A stretch of DNA of 64,000 nt from Pseudomonadota bacterium (GTDB lineage Bacteria > Pseudomonadota > Alphaproteobacteria > Geminicoccales > Geminicoccaceae). The notes below the pieces were generated by a model. It was not told the origin of the DNA. It did no database searches and saw only the letters and a program-made list of their open reading frames with translations. The stretch covers positions 1 through 64,000 of the forward strand of contig JAUQQO010000020.1 in NCBI GenBank assembly GCA_030549795.1, written 5' to 3'. Position numbers and translations under genes: made by a program. Positions 29,431 through 37,878 of this stretch are shown one piece after another; position 1 is the first letter of the stretch, and each line of letters opens with the position of its first letter.

Positions 29431-30870
29431 TCAGTGCTGCGGCCGAGCGAGCGCAAGCGGCGGTCGATGCTGCGCCCAGGGGCGTGCCCGCTCGAACGCG
29501 CGCGCTGCCTGCAGCACCAAGAGATCGCGGTGGCGCCCGCCCACGATCTGCAACCCCACCGGCAGCCCTTCCTTCGTGAAGCCGCACGGACAAGTGGCAG
29601 CCGGCACCCACGTCAAGTTGAAAGGATAGCAGAAACCGGCCCAATGGTGCCATTCCCATCCGCGCTCTTCCCAGTGCGGCGGAAAGAGCCGCCCGGCTTC
29701 GAAGGCGGCGACCGATAGCGTGGGCGTGAGCAAGAGATCGAAGCGCGCGAAGAGCGCCCGCACGGCATCGTAGAGCTCGCTGCGCACCTGTTTGGCACGG
29801 ACCCAATCAGCGGCGCTGTAGCGCATGCCGTCGCAGGTGCAGGCCACAAGACCGGGATCCATCTTCTCGGCCCAGCGGTCGAGGAGCTGGCCCAAATTGC
29901 CGGCATAGTTGGAAGCATAAAAACAACGCTCGGCCTCCCACGGATCGGGCCACAACTGAGCGACAGGCTCAACGATCGCCCCCATCTCTTCGAAGGCGCG
30001 CACCGCATCCGCGACGATTGCTTTGATTTCGGGATCGACGCGCAAATAGCCGAGGTCGGCAGAGAAGGCGATGCGCTTGCCGGTCATGTCGGCTTCGAGC
30101 CGGGCGAGATAGGGCTCGGGTGAAGAGGCGAGGCTGGTCAGGTCACGGTCGTCGGGGCCAGCCATGACCTCGAGCATGAGCGCCGCATCGGCCACGCTGC
30201 GGGTGATGGGGCCGATGTGGGAGATCATGTCGTTGTTGGGGCCGGGCCAATAGGGGACGCGGCCGAAACTCGGCTTAAAGCCGAACACGCCGCAAAAGGC
30301 CGCGGGCATGCGGATGGAACCGGCACCGTCCGATCCTTGGTGAAGCCAGCCGATGCCGGCGGCGGCACAGATCGCCGCGCCGGTGGAAGACCCACCGGCA
30401 TTGTAGCCGAGCTTCCAAGGGTTGTGCGAAACGCCGGTAAGCGGGCTGTCGCCACAGCCCTTCCAGCCGAGCTCCGGGGTGGTGGTCTTGCCGAGAAAGA
30501 CGGCGCCCGCATCGCGTAGCCGCTCGACCACCACCGCATCCACATCGGGCACGCGCTCGGCGAAGATCCACGAGCCGGCTTTGGTCGGGATGCCTTTGGT
30601 GAAGAGAAGGTCTTTGAGGGTGATGGGCAGCCCATGCAGCCGCCGCATGGGCGCGCCGCGCCGGAGTTCGGCTTCAAGTGCCCGGGCTTGCTCGCGGGCG
30701 AGCGCGAAGGTGGTGGTGGCGAAGGGGTTGAGAATGGGTTGCAGCGCCTCGGCACGGGCGATGGCGAGCTCGGTGAGCTCGACCGGCGAGACTTCGCGTC
30801 GGCGCAAAAGCGCCAACACGTCGAGGGCCGAGAGCCAGGTGAGCTCTTCGCCTGGAAGCTGAGCGGGCAC
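29431..30870 (-). CDS. Amidase signature family hydrolase
   Basis: A 479-residue amidase with the Ser-cisSer-Lys triad: Lys86 in LPITLKDLLF, the cis-Ser in AGGSSTGAAI (161/162) and the nucleophile Ser185 in GSDGAGSIRMPA. It would hydrolyse a carboxamide or aryl-acyl amide. Gat-type tRNA amidotransferase is less likely because the C-terminal part (WEWHHWAGFCYPFNLTWVPA) resembles catabolic amidases and no gatB/gatC is nearby. It starts at a GTG only 3 bases after the enolase-superfamily gene stop, so the two are almost certainly one operon. Confidence 0.9.
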   Translation of the reverse strand: MPAQLPGEELTWLSALDVLALLRRREVSPVELTELAIARAEALQPILNPFATTTFALAREQARALEAELRRGAPMRRLHGLPITLKDLLFTKGIPTKAGSWIFAERVPDVDAVVVERLRDAGAVFLGKTTTPELGWKGCGDSPLTGVSHNPWKLGYNAGGSSTGAAICAAAGIGWLHQGSDGAGSIRMPAAFCGVFGFKPSFGRVPYWPGPNNDMISHIGPITRSVADAALMLEVMAGPDDRDLTSLASSPEPYLARLEADMTGKRIAFSADLGYLRVDPEIKAIVADAVRAFEEMGAIVEPVAQLWPDPWEAERCFYASNYAGNLGQLLDRWAEKMDPGLVACTCDGMRYSAADWVRAKQVRSELYDAVRALFARFDLLLTPTLSVAAFEAGRLFPPHWEERGWEWHHWAGFCYPFNLTWVPAATCPCGFTKEGLPVGLQIVGGRHRDLLVLQAARAFERARPWAQHRPPLALARPQH

Positions 30871-30873
30871 GGT

Positions 30874-31995
30874 TCAAAGGCTCCGCACGAGATATTTGTC
30901 GATCAACGCAGGATCGGGTTCGACCCCGAGGCCGGGTTCGTCGGGGACGCGGAAATGACCGTCTTCGAGCCGGAAGGGGTTCTTGGCGAGCGCGCGACTG
31001 ATCTCGGAGGGCTCGACGCAGTATTCGAGGATGAGCGCATTCGGGACGGCAGCGAGGAAGTGAAGTGACGCTGCGGTGTTGATGTCGGTGGTAAAGTTGT
31101 GATTGGCGACCGGGATGCCCCGCTCGGCGGCGTGGGCTGCGATCTGCATCGCCTGGGTGAGGCCGCAGCGGGTGACGTCGATTTGTGCGAGCCCGATCTC
31201 ACCCTCGTCGATCAGTCGCTTGAAGCCGCCCACCGTACATTCTTCTTCCCCGGCGGCGAGACGCTGGGTGATCGCCCGCGCGACCCGGGCGTAGCCCGTG
31301 AGATCATCAGGATGCAACGGCTCCTCGATCCAGAAGAGATTGAAGGGCTCAAAGGCGCGCGCCCGTTGGATGGTCGTTGTGGCGTCCCACACCAGCCCGA
31401 CATCCAACATGAGATCGAAATCGGTCCCGGCGGCATTGCGCATCGCCTCCAGCATGCGCAGATCGAAGTCGAGACCGAAACGACCGAACGGTTCCCAGCC
31501 GAACTTGGCGGCAGTGAAACCCTGGTCCTTGCACCATTTGACGCGATCGGCCGTTTCTTGAGGGGTGAAGCGGAACATGTTGGAGGCATAGACGCGAATC
31601 TTGTCGCGGAACTTGCCGCCCAAGAGCGCCCAGACCGGTTTGCCCAACGCCTTGCCGGCGATGTCCCAAAGTGCGAGGTCGATGCCGGCCATGGCGTGGA
31701 TGAAAAGACCTGCGCGGCCGCAATAGAGCGTCCGCTCGTACATTTTCTTCCAGAGCCGTTTGATCTCGAGTGGGTCCTCGCCGATCAGCAAGGCGCGCAA
31801 GCCACCTGCGATGGTGTGCGAGATCGGCGCTTCGATCGCCGCTTTGACCGCCCAGGGGCAGGAATCGACTTCCCCCCAGCCCGTGATCCCCGCATCGGTG
31901 GTGATGCGCACGATCAACGCGTCTTGGCTCGAATCGGTGCGCTCTTGGATCTGCGGCAAGCGCAGATAGAGCGCGTCGATGCCGGTGATGCGCAC
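30874..31995 (-). CDS. Mandelate racemase/muconate lactonizing family protein (enolase superfamily)
   Basis: A 373-residue enolase-superfamily enzyme: a capping domain (GITGWGEVDSCPWAVKA) and a barrel with metal ligands in LMLDVGLVWD, NLFWIEEPLHPDD and AAGEEECT, and a catalytic-type histidine in VANHNFTTDIN. Where muconate-type enzymes have KxK, this protein has AAKFGWEP, more like sugar-acid dehydratases. The substrate is not readable. GTG at 31995 is chosen because GGGGGCGGA precedes it and the protein begins VRITGIDALYLRL as in relatives; the frame runs open to 32175. It is the promoter-proximal gene of an operon with the amidase. Confidence 0.85.
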   Translation of the reverse strand: MRITGIDALYLRLPQIQERTDSSQDALIVRITTDAGITGWGEVDSCPWAVKAAIEAPISHTIAGGLRALLIGEDPLEIKRLWKKMYERTLYCGRAGLFIHAMAGIDLALWDIAGKALGKPVWALLGGKFRDKIRVYASNMFRFTPQETADRVKWCKDQGFTAAKFGWEPFGRFGLDFDLRMLEAMRNAAGTDFDLMLDVGLVWDATTTIQRARAFEPFNLFWIEEPLHPDDLTGYARVARAITQRLAAGEEECTVGGFKRLIDEGEIGLAQIDVTRCGLTQAMQIAAHAAERGIPVANHNFTTDINTAASLHFLAAVPNALILEYCVEPSEISRALAKNPFRLEDGHFRVPDEPGLGVEPDPALIDKYLVRSL

Positions 31996-32134
31996 GGTAT
32001 CCGCCCCCACGCGACCCGCAAGTGCAGCGAGGCTAAAGCGGCGGCTTGCCCGCGCAAGCGATCGGCTGAAGGCGCGGCCATGCGTTGGACGGGGGAGGGC
32101 GTGCTGTTGCCGCCACGGAACCCCCTCCGCGTGA

Positions 32135-32150
32135 CCCTGCACGTGCAGGG
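32135..32150. promoter_or_regulatory. 16-base perfect palindrome, candidate operator
   Basis: CCCTGCACGTGCAGGG is fully self-complementary. It lies in the divergent interval between the enolase-superfamily/amidase operon (minus strand, start 31995) and the small membrane reading frame (plus strand, start 32244), where a dimeric regulator could bind. No regulator gene is adjacent. Confidence 0.4.
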
Positions 32151-32243
32151 ATTCCTTTACGTCTGTGTGCCACAAGTTGTACGAGGAAGAAAAATCGGTT
32201 GCGCGACCCTTGCCCCGCGCGACCGCCGGGAGCCTGCGTGGCG

Positions 32244-32399
32244 ATGTCGACCAGTCAGCAGTCGTCTACCGTTGAACGCGCTCGTGAAGGACGGGAAACG
32301 AGCTCGGAACCGGAGGTGTTCGGTGTCCTCGGCCCCGTGCTCGTGTTGACCTTCCTTTTGTGGCTGCTCGTGGTGGCTGCGGTCGGCAGCTCGGTTTGA
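32244..32399 (+). CDS. Possible small single-pass membrane protein
   Basis: A 51-codon frame. The first half is polar and charged (STVERAREGRETSSEPE); residues about 25-51 form a hydrophobic helix (VFGVLGPVLVLTFLLWLL, continuing VVAAVGSSV) ending at the C-terminus. This looks like a small tail-anchored protein. GGGAG lies about 9 bases before the ATG. There is no homologue I recognise, and short frames in GC-rich DNA can be fortuitous, so support is limited to the start context and the clean membrane segment. Confidence 0.4.
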   Translation: MSTSQQSSTVERAREGRETSSEPEVFGVLGPVLVLTFLLWLLVVAAVGSSV

Positions 32400-32412
32400 G
32401 GGCGAGCGACCC

Positions 32413-33564
32413 TCACGCGACCGCCCCGCGTCCCTCGATCGCCCAGATCGCTTCCACCGTTTCGCCACGGCGACAGACCATGTGGTCCCACAAATTGATG
32501 GTGGGATCGCAGTGGGGAACCAGGCAGCGCACGATCGAACCGAGCGGCGGCGCCGAGGCGCGTTCGGGAAGGATCAAGCGTCCGAACTGGTCACCGAACA
32601 TCCGGTAGGTCGAAGCTTCGGGCGCACCCGCCACGACCCGCGGCAAGGGGCCGTCCGTGGCGAAGCACTTGATGCCGGCATCGGTGGTCGCAAAGCCCTT
32701 GTGATGGCGGCTCAGCACTCGCGTCCACACTTCCAGGGCGGGGCGAAAGCGGGCCGAGCCGTCGGCGGTGAGCGTGCAGTCCAAATAGTCCACGTCCATA
32801 AAGGCGTATGAGCCCACCTGCAGGTCGGTGAACACGCCAGCTCGGGCGTCGATCTCGTGCGTGCCGGTGCCAGCACCGGTGATCACCGGGCAGGGCAGAC
32901 CCTCGGCGCGCAGGGCATCGCGAAGCTCAGCGAGAAGCGCCGCCACGGGCGCCGCGGCGGCAGCGCGCGCGTGGTAGTCGGGGATGTGCTGGATGGAGCC
33001 GGCATAGCCCTGGATGCCGCCGAACTCGAGCGCCGGCTCGGCGGCGATCCGGCGGGCGAGCGCGAGCCCCTCGCCGACGCTTGTAACACCGAAGCGGTGC
33101 GATCCGACATCAACATCGAGGAGCACGGTAAGCCGCCGCCCGGCGGCAGCGAAGGTCGCGGAAAGGGCTTCCACCTGCAGCGGGTCGTCGACCACCACCG
33201 CAAGCTCTCGCACCCGGGCGTGCAAGGCTACGAGGCGCTCGAGCTTGCTCGCAACAAACACCGGTGCAGTGAGCAAGAGGGAATCGATGCCACCGGCGGC
33301 AAGCGCCTCCGCTTCGCCCAATTTGGCACAGCAGAAGCCGATTACTTCCCCGGCTTGCAGCTGTGCTTTGGCGACCGCGACCGATTTGTGGGTCTTGGCG
33401 TGGGGTCTGAGCTTGACCCCGTGCGCCCGGGCGATCGCCACCATGGCGCGCAAATTGTGCTCGAAAGCGTCGAGATCGAGCACGAGTGCCGGGGTATCCA
33501 GGCGGCCGATGCCGCCCTCAACTCCGATGAGCCGCTCGTTCCAAGCGAGACTTTCCGGGTTCAC
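32413..33564 (-). CDS. D-threonine aldolase / D-threo-3-hydroxyaspartate dehydratase-like enzyme
   Basis: A 383-residue fold-type III pyridoxal-phosphate enzyme. The N-terminal barrel carries the cofactor lysine in RPHAKTHKS (Lys57 most likely), followed by GFCCAKLGEAEALAAGG, VVVDDPLQVEAL and LLDVDVGSHRFGV. The C-terminal metal site is PHCDPTINLWD (His351-Cys352-Asp353). The family uses His-x-Asp for manganese in D-threonine aldolase or His-x-Cys for zinc in D-serine and hydroxyaspartate dehydratases; His-x-Asp here favours the aldolase type. The start is a GTG at 33564 chosen by similarity of the N-terminus (RLDTPALVLDLDAFE); the frame remains open upstream. Confidence 0.85.
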   Translation of the reverse strand: MNPESLAWNERLIGVEGGIGRLDTPALVLDLDAFEHNLRAMVAIARAHGVKLRPHAKTHKSVAVAKAQLQAGEVIGFCCAKLGEAEALAAGGIDSLLLTAPVFVASKLERLVALHARVRELAVVVDDPLQVEALSATFAAAGRRLTVLLDVDVGSHRFGVTSVGEGLALARRIAAEPALEFGGIQGYAGSIQHIPDYHARAAAAAPVAALLAELRDALRAEGLPCPVITGAGTGTHEIDARAGVFTDLQVGSYAFMDVDYLDCTLTADGSARFRPALEVWTRVLSRHHKGFATTDAGIKCFATDGPLPRVVAGAPEASTYRMFGDQFGRLILPERASAPPLGSIVRCLVPHCDPTINLWDHMVCRRGETVEAIWAIEGRGAVA

Positions 33565-34158
33565 AGCGCACCATCTCGCACCCGCCTGGGCTTTTACGCA
33601 AATACAGCGCGCATCGAAACGCCAGAGGCAAAAAGCGCACAGCATCGATGCGCGCGCCCGATCAGCGCGGCTGTTCGTTCGGCCGTAGGCACATGTGCTC
33701 GGCTCGGTTGGGCGCCAAAGGCGGAGGCTCGAGCCGGCGCGCTCCGCCCTCAAGCCGCGCGAGAGCGCGAAGGCGAGAGCGGCGGGGATCGGCTGCACGC
33801 CGGGTGGCGGAGCCCACCGACGCATCGGTTGGGGGCGCAGCGCGGCAGACCACAAGCACGGAGCGATAAGAGCCGCGATCGGCTCCCGCGTGCTCGGTGT
33901 AGCGGGGCGCAGCCCCGACCTGTTTACCCTTCATTTACGAAGTTTTGGCACAAGCGGAGGGCGCAATGCGAGTGTACCGTGGTGCCTGAGGCTCAAGGTC
34001 GGGTAGAGCTTCCCCTGACACTGGCGGCGGCGATCGTCGTGCTGGTTCGCTTGCTTGGCGCGCTCACGCGCTCACTTGACGCTGTGGGTGCGCATATCCG
34101 CTCGATCGCCGCGCGCGCAGCGGCGATGCGCCGGTTAGCCTCATCCAAAGGGGCAACC
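33565..34158. other. Gene-free interval with clustered hairpins
   Basis: No supported gene in about 590 bases. Three small inverted repeats lie close together: CCGA-CGCA-TCGG near 33817-33828, GAGCCG-CGAT-CGGCTC at 33870-33885 and CGGGGC-GCA-GCCCCG at 33903-33917. The short AT-rich stretch after the last (TGTTTACCCTTCATTTACGA) could hold a promoter for the minus-strand gene that ends at 32413. Confidence 0.4.
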
Positions 34159-36444
34159 TCAACGCGCGAGGCCGCCGGCTTCGCGGATCGCGCGCCAGAT
34201 CTTCTCCGAGGTGTAGGGGAGCGTCAGAGCGCGGACACCCAGCGGGCGCAAGGCATCGAAGACGGCATTGGCGATCGCCGCCAAAGCGCCGTTGGTGGGA
34301 AGCTCGCCCAACCCTTTGATGCCGAGCGGATTGCGGCGCGAGGGCGTGTGGTGCCAGTCGATTGCCAGCGGAGCGAGGTCGCGCGTGCGCGGGATCGCAT
34401 AGTCGAGGAAGGAGCCGGTGAGCAGTTGGCCGCTGTCCGGATCGTAGAGGATCCGCTCGAGCAGCGCCTGACCGAGGGCAGCGGCGATGCCGCCGCACAC
34501 CTGACCTTCGGCACCGGCGGGATCGACCACCCTCCCGACATCGATGGTGGTGGCGAGTTTGACGACCGCAATCGCGCCAGTATCGGGATCGATTGCGACC
34601 TCTGCCGCGGTCACCCCGGCGGGCCAGGTCTCGGCCGGGTCTTCTTGGTGCTGCTCGACGCTCAAAAGGAGGCCGCGCTCGCGAGCACGGCGGCAGAGCT
34701 CGGCCAGTGTGAGCACTCGATCAGTCCCCCGGACCCGAACCGCTTGCGGCATGAGCTCGAGATCCGCGGCGGCGACCTCGAGCTCGTTTGCTGCGGCTTC
34801 CAAGATCAGGGCGCGCAAGCGCTGGGCCGCGCGCACGAGGCTGTTGCCGCTCACCACGAGCGAGGACGAGCCGCCGGTGCCCGGACCGTCGGGCAGGTCC
34901 TCGGTGTCTCCTTGGGCTATCCGGATCGAGTGCGGCTCTTGGTCAAGGGCACGGGCGATCAGCCCTGCGAGGGCATTAGCGTGGCCTTGGCCGGTGTCCT
35001 GGGTTCCGGTCCAGGCCGCGAAGCTCCCGTCTTCGCGCAAGGCAAGCCGCGCGCGCTCGCCGCCGAGCGAGCTCGTGGCATGGAGATGACAGGCGACGCC
35101 GAAGCCCAAAAGGTGGCGCGGGCGGGCACAAGAGCGGCGGCGCGGAAAACCCGCGTAGTCGGCAAGCGCCAGGGTTCGCTCGAGGAGGGCTGGGGCATCG
35201 AACGGCTCGTACGTATACCCCAGCGCCGTCGTCCAAGGGAAATCCTCGCGGCGCAGGAGGTTGCGAAAGCGCAGGGCGATCGGGTCGCAGCCGAGCGCAG
35301 CGGCCGCCTCGTCGACTGCGCGCTCGAGCAAGAAGAGCGCTTCCGGCTTGCCGGCGCCGCGGAACGCGTCGACGGGAGCAGTGTTGGTGTAGGCGAGGCG
35401 AACGCGCACGGCGATCGCGGGAATACGGTAGAGGCCACCGATCACCCGAGCGGTCCCGGTGGTGGCGACGATCGGGGCGAAGGTCGAGAGATACGCCCCG
35501 AGCCCGGCTACTGCATCGACCTCGAGGGCGAGGAATCGCCCCTCGCGATCCACAGCGAGCGCAAGTTCGGCATCGAAGTCGCGCGCGTGGGCATCTGCGA
35601 GGAAATGCTCGGTGCGGCTCGCCGTCCAGCGGATCGGGCGGGCGAGCCGGCGCGCCGCCCAGGCTATGAGCGCCGTTTCGGGGTAAGAGGCATATTTGGG
35701 ACCGAAGCCCCCACCGACGTCTTGGGTGCGCACGCGCAGTTGCTCGGGCGGCCAGCCGAGCACCGCGCACAAAAGCCGATGTTGGAGGTGGGCGCCTTGG
35801 CTCGCGAGGGTGACCGTCGTCACTCCCGACTCAGCATCGTGTACCGCCCAGACCGCGCGTGGCTCGAGATAGGCGGCGGCGATGCGGGCGAAGCGCTCGG
35901 AAACCCGCACGATACGATCGGCGCGGGCGAACGCGGCCGCCACCGCTTGCGGATCGCCCTTGCTCCAGCTGCAGGCGAGATTGTCGGGGACGAAGTCGTG
36001 GATCGAAGGAGCGCCCGGGGCCAGAGCGGCGCGGGGTTCGACCACCGCCGGCAGTGGTTCGAGGTCGACGGAGATGGCCTCGAGCGCATCGAGGGCGCGG
36101 TTGGGGTCGTCTGCCACCACCATGGCGAGGATCTCGCCGGCGTAGCGGACGCGCTCGCGCGCCATCAGGGGCCGCGGCGGTTCCCGCAGCATCCCATCGG
36201 GGAGGCGGGCGAAAGCGGGAAGCGGGCCAAGGGCGGCGATCTCGGGATCCTCGCCAGTCCAAATCGCGACGACGCCGGGAAGACGGCGCGCATTCCCGGC
36301 GTCGAACGCTTTTATTCGGGCATGGGCGAGGGGGGCGCGCAAGAAGGCCACATGAAGGGCGTTAAAGGGGGCGGTGTCGTCGGTGAACCGACCGGCACCG
36401 ACCACCATCCGCAGCTCTTTAGGGCCGTGCGCAGGAGGTGTCAT
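34159..36444 (-). CDS. Molybdenum hydroxylase large subunit (xanthine dehydrogenase/CoxL family)
   Basis: A 761-residue molybdopterin-binding subunit. Domain 1 contains GAGRFTDD and AHARIKAFD; the cofactor region has QDVGGGFGPKYASYPE, APVDAFRGAGKPEALFLLER, GTQDTGQGHANALAG and GTGGSSSLVVSG, and near the C-terminus GIKGLGELPTNGALAAI, whose glutamate is the catalytic base position. The AFRGAGKPE loop resembles form II relatives rather than the VAYRCSFR of true CO dehydrogenase. The FAD (medium) and [2Fe-2S] (small) partner subunits are not in the window next to it, which is unusual. The substrate is unknown. Confidence 0.88.
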   Translation of the reverse strand: MTPPAHGPKELRMVVGAGRFTDDTAPFNALHVAFLRAPLAHARIKAFDAGNARRLPGVVAIWTGEDPEIAALGPLPAFARLPDGMLREPPRPLMARERVRYAGEILAMVVADDPNRALDALEAISVDLEPLPAVVEPRAALAPGAPSIHDFVPDNLACSWSKGDPQAVAAAFARADRIVRVSERFARIAAAYLEPRAVWAVHDAESGVTTVTLASQGAHLQHRLLCAVLGWPPEQLRVRTQDVGGGFGPKYASYPETALIAWAARRLARPIRWTASRTEHFLADAHARDFDAELALAVDREGRFLALEVDAVAGLGAYLSTFAPIVATTGTARVIGGLYRIPAIAVRVRLAYTNTAPVDAFRGAGKPEALFLLERAVDEAAAALGCDPIALRFRNLLRREDFPWTTALGYTYEPFDAPALLERTLALADYAGFPRRRSCARPRHLLGFGVACHLHATSSLGGERARLALREDGSFAAWTGTQDTGQGHANALAGLIARALDQEPHSIRIAQGDTEDLPDGPGTGGSSSLVVSGNSLVRAAQRLRALILEAAANELEVAAADLELMPQAVRVRGTDRVLTLAELCRRARERGLLLSVEQHQEDPAETWPAGVTAAEVAIDPDTGAIAVVKLATTIDVGRVVDPAGAEGQVCGGIAAALGQALLERILYDPDSGQLLTGSFLDYAIPRTRDLAPLAIDWHHTPSRRNPLGIKGLGELPTNGALAAIANAVFDALRPLGVRALTLPYTSEKIWRAIREAGGLAR

Positions 36445-36484
36445 GGCGATGCGCAGCCGGCTGTTCGAGACCGCGTCGTCTCGG

Positions 36485-36559
36485 TGGTGCCGGCGGAGGG
36501 GATCGAACCCCCGACCTCCCGCTTACAAGGCGGATGCTCTACCGCTGAGCTACGCCGGC
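36485..36559 (-). tRNA. tRNA-Thr(TGT)
   Basis: On the minus strand: acceptor stem GCCGGCG/CGCCGGC, D-arm GCTCAGCGGTAGAGC, anticodon loop CTTGTAA with anticodon TGT, T-arm GGGGGTTCGATCCCC, discriminator A and encoded CCA (36485-36487). It would read ACA and related threonine codons. It lies between the molybdenum hydroxylase gene and rlmB. Confidence 0.96.
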
Positions 36560-36570
36560 CGGGAAAGAGG

Positions 36571-37344
36571 CTAGGGTCGCGGCAGCACCCTCGCAAGCAG
36601 ATAAAGGGCGATCCCGGCGGCGACCGAGACGTTGAGGCTCTCGATGCGCGAGGAGATCGCGAGCTTGACCAACTGGTCGCAGCGCTCGGCGGTCAGCCGG
36701 CGCAGTCCCCTGCCCTCGGAGCCGAGCACGAGCGCCCGCCGCGGCCGCGGCGGAAGCGCCTCGAGCGGCAGTTCGGCGCCGGCGTCCAACCCGACCACCC
36801 AAAAGTCGGCCTGCTTGAGGGCCGAAATCGTCTGCGCGAGGTTGGCGACCGAGACGATCGGCACCATGTCGAGGGCTCCCGAGGCTGCCTTGGCGCACGC
36901 GGCCCCGAGCGGTGCCGAGCCGCGCTCGGGCAGGATGACCCCAGCGACGTCCATCGCCGCCGCCGAGCGCAAGATGGCACCCAGGTTGCGCGGATCCTGA
37001 ATGCGGTCGAGGAGCAGCACGATGGCCTCGCGACCGAGCCCGGCGAGCAGCGAATCGAGGGTGCGGCGGGGAAGCGGGCCGACCAGCATGGCGACGCCCT
37101 GGTGGACGGCGTCTTCCGGCAACAGGCGCGCGAGTTCGCGCGGCGTCGTCTCCTCCACAAGCAGGCCGGGGCGGTGGATCAGCTTGCCGAGGCGCGCGAG
37201 GGCCGGGCGGGTCGCGAGCAGCCGCTTGCAGGGGCGCAAGGGGTTGTCGAGCGCGGCAGCGACGGCGTGGTGCCCATAGAGCCACTCCTCGCCGGAGCTC
37301 TCGGATGCACGCGCCGGGCGAGCGGTGGGAGGCTGGAACGGCAA
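36571..37344 (-). CDS. rlmB: 23S rRNA (guanosine-2'-O-)-methyltransferase RlmB
   Basis: A 257-residue TrmH-type SPOUT methyltransferase that modifies G2251 in the peptidyl-transferase P-loop of 23S rRNA. The N-terminal substrate-binding domain contains LYGHHAVAAAL; the knotted domain has LDRIQDPRNLGAILRSAA, RRALVLGSEGRGLRRLT and SRIESLNVSVAAGIAL, the three conserved SPOUT motifs. Translation begins at a TTG, strongly supported by GGAGG six bases upstream. It is divergent from the tRNA-Tyr/secE cluster, a common alphaproteobacterial neighbour of these tRNAs. Confidence 0.94.
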   Translation of the reverse strand: MPFQPPTARPARASESSGEEWLYGHHAVAAALDNPLRPCKRLLATRPALARLGKLIHRPGLLVEETTPRELARLLPEDAVHQGVAMLVGPLPRRTLDSLLAGLGREAIVLLLDRIQDPRNLGAILRSAAAMDVAGVILPERGSAPLGAACAKAASGALDMVPIVSVANLAQTISALKQADFWVVGLDAGAELPLEALPPRPRRALVLGSEGRGLRRLTAERCDQLVKLAISSRIESLNVSVAAGIALYLLARVLPRP

Positions 37345-37397
37345 CGCGGTCCTCCGGGGCGCGGAGCGCGGATTTGCCCGACAGCTTCGGCGGTTGG

Positions 37398-37434
37398 TTG
37401 ACGATTGACAAGCGCGCGCGCGAGCACATATGTC
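37398..37434 (+). promoter_or_regulatory. Promoter for the tRNA-Tyr/Gly/Trp-secE-nusG unit
   Basis: A perfect -35 hexamer TTGACA at 37405-37410 (with a second TTGACG at 37398) is followed after an 18-base alternating GC spacer by TATGTC at 37429-37434. The start site would fall near 37441, about 20 bases before tRNA-Tyr. Confidence 0.65.
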
Positions 37435-37459
37435 GCGCGATGCCGCAGGTGAAGGCGTT

Positions 37460-37545
37460 GGAGGGGTGGCCGAGCGGTCAAAGGCAGCAGACTGTAAATC
37501 TGCCGACGAATGTCTACGTAGGTTCGAATCCTACCCCCTCCACCA
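37460..37545 (+). tRNA. tRNA-Tyr(GTA)
   Basis: Class II tRNA of 86 bases with CCA: acceptor GGAGGGG/CCCCTCC, D-arm with GGCCGAGCGGTCAAAGGC, anticodon loop CTGTAAA (GTA), long variable arm CGACGAATGTCTACG, T-loop TTCGAATC and encoded CCA. First gene of the tRNA-secE-nusG group. Confidence 0.97.
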
Positions 37546-37552
37546 CACCCGA

Positions 37553-37626
<74 letters not shown>

Positions 37627-37737
37627 GTTATGCCCCTTGCGTTTGCAGCAGGGCTGTCCTAAGGAGTTCGGCCGGGCGGCGAGGAGGAGTGCGCGGCCCG
37701 GGGTAGGGTCGCAGCCGGCGCCGACTGGTGGGCGTAA

Positions 37738-37813
37738 AGGAGTGTAGCTCAACTGGCAGAGCACCGGTCTCCAAAACCGGGGGTTGGGGGTTCGAGCCCC
37801 TCCACTCCTGCCA
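37738..37813 (+). tRNA. tRNA-Trp(CCA)
   Basis: Acceptor AGGAGTG/CACTCCT, D-arm GCTCAACTGGCAGAGC, anticodon loop CTCCAAA with anticodon CCA, T-arm GGGGGTTCGAGCCCC, discriminator G and encoded CCA. It immediately precedes secE, the usual bacterial order. The 111-base gap to tRNA-Gly lacks the tuf copy often found there. Confidence 0.97.
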
Positions 37814-37878
37814 TTCGAGTCAGCCGCGCGCACAAGCGTCTTTGAGCACAAGGTCGCCCGAGCCCGGATCGAGGAACG

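Noticed and set aside
34159-36444. Naming the large subunit a carbon monoxide dehydrogenase (coxL)
   Set aside because: The diagnostic VAYRCSFR loop of true CoxL is absent (AFRGAGKPE instead) and coxM and coxS are not adjacent.
32857-37401. A 1514-codon open frame on the plus strand
   Set aside because: It runs antisense to the aldolase-like gene, the molybdenum hydroxylase, tRNA-Thr and rlmB, which all have clear family signatures; its product is low-complexity.
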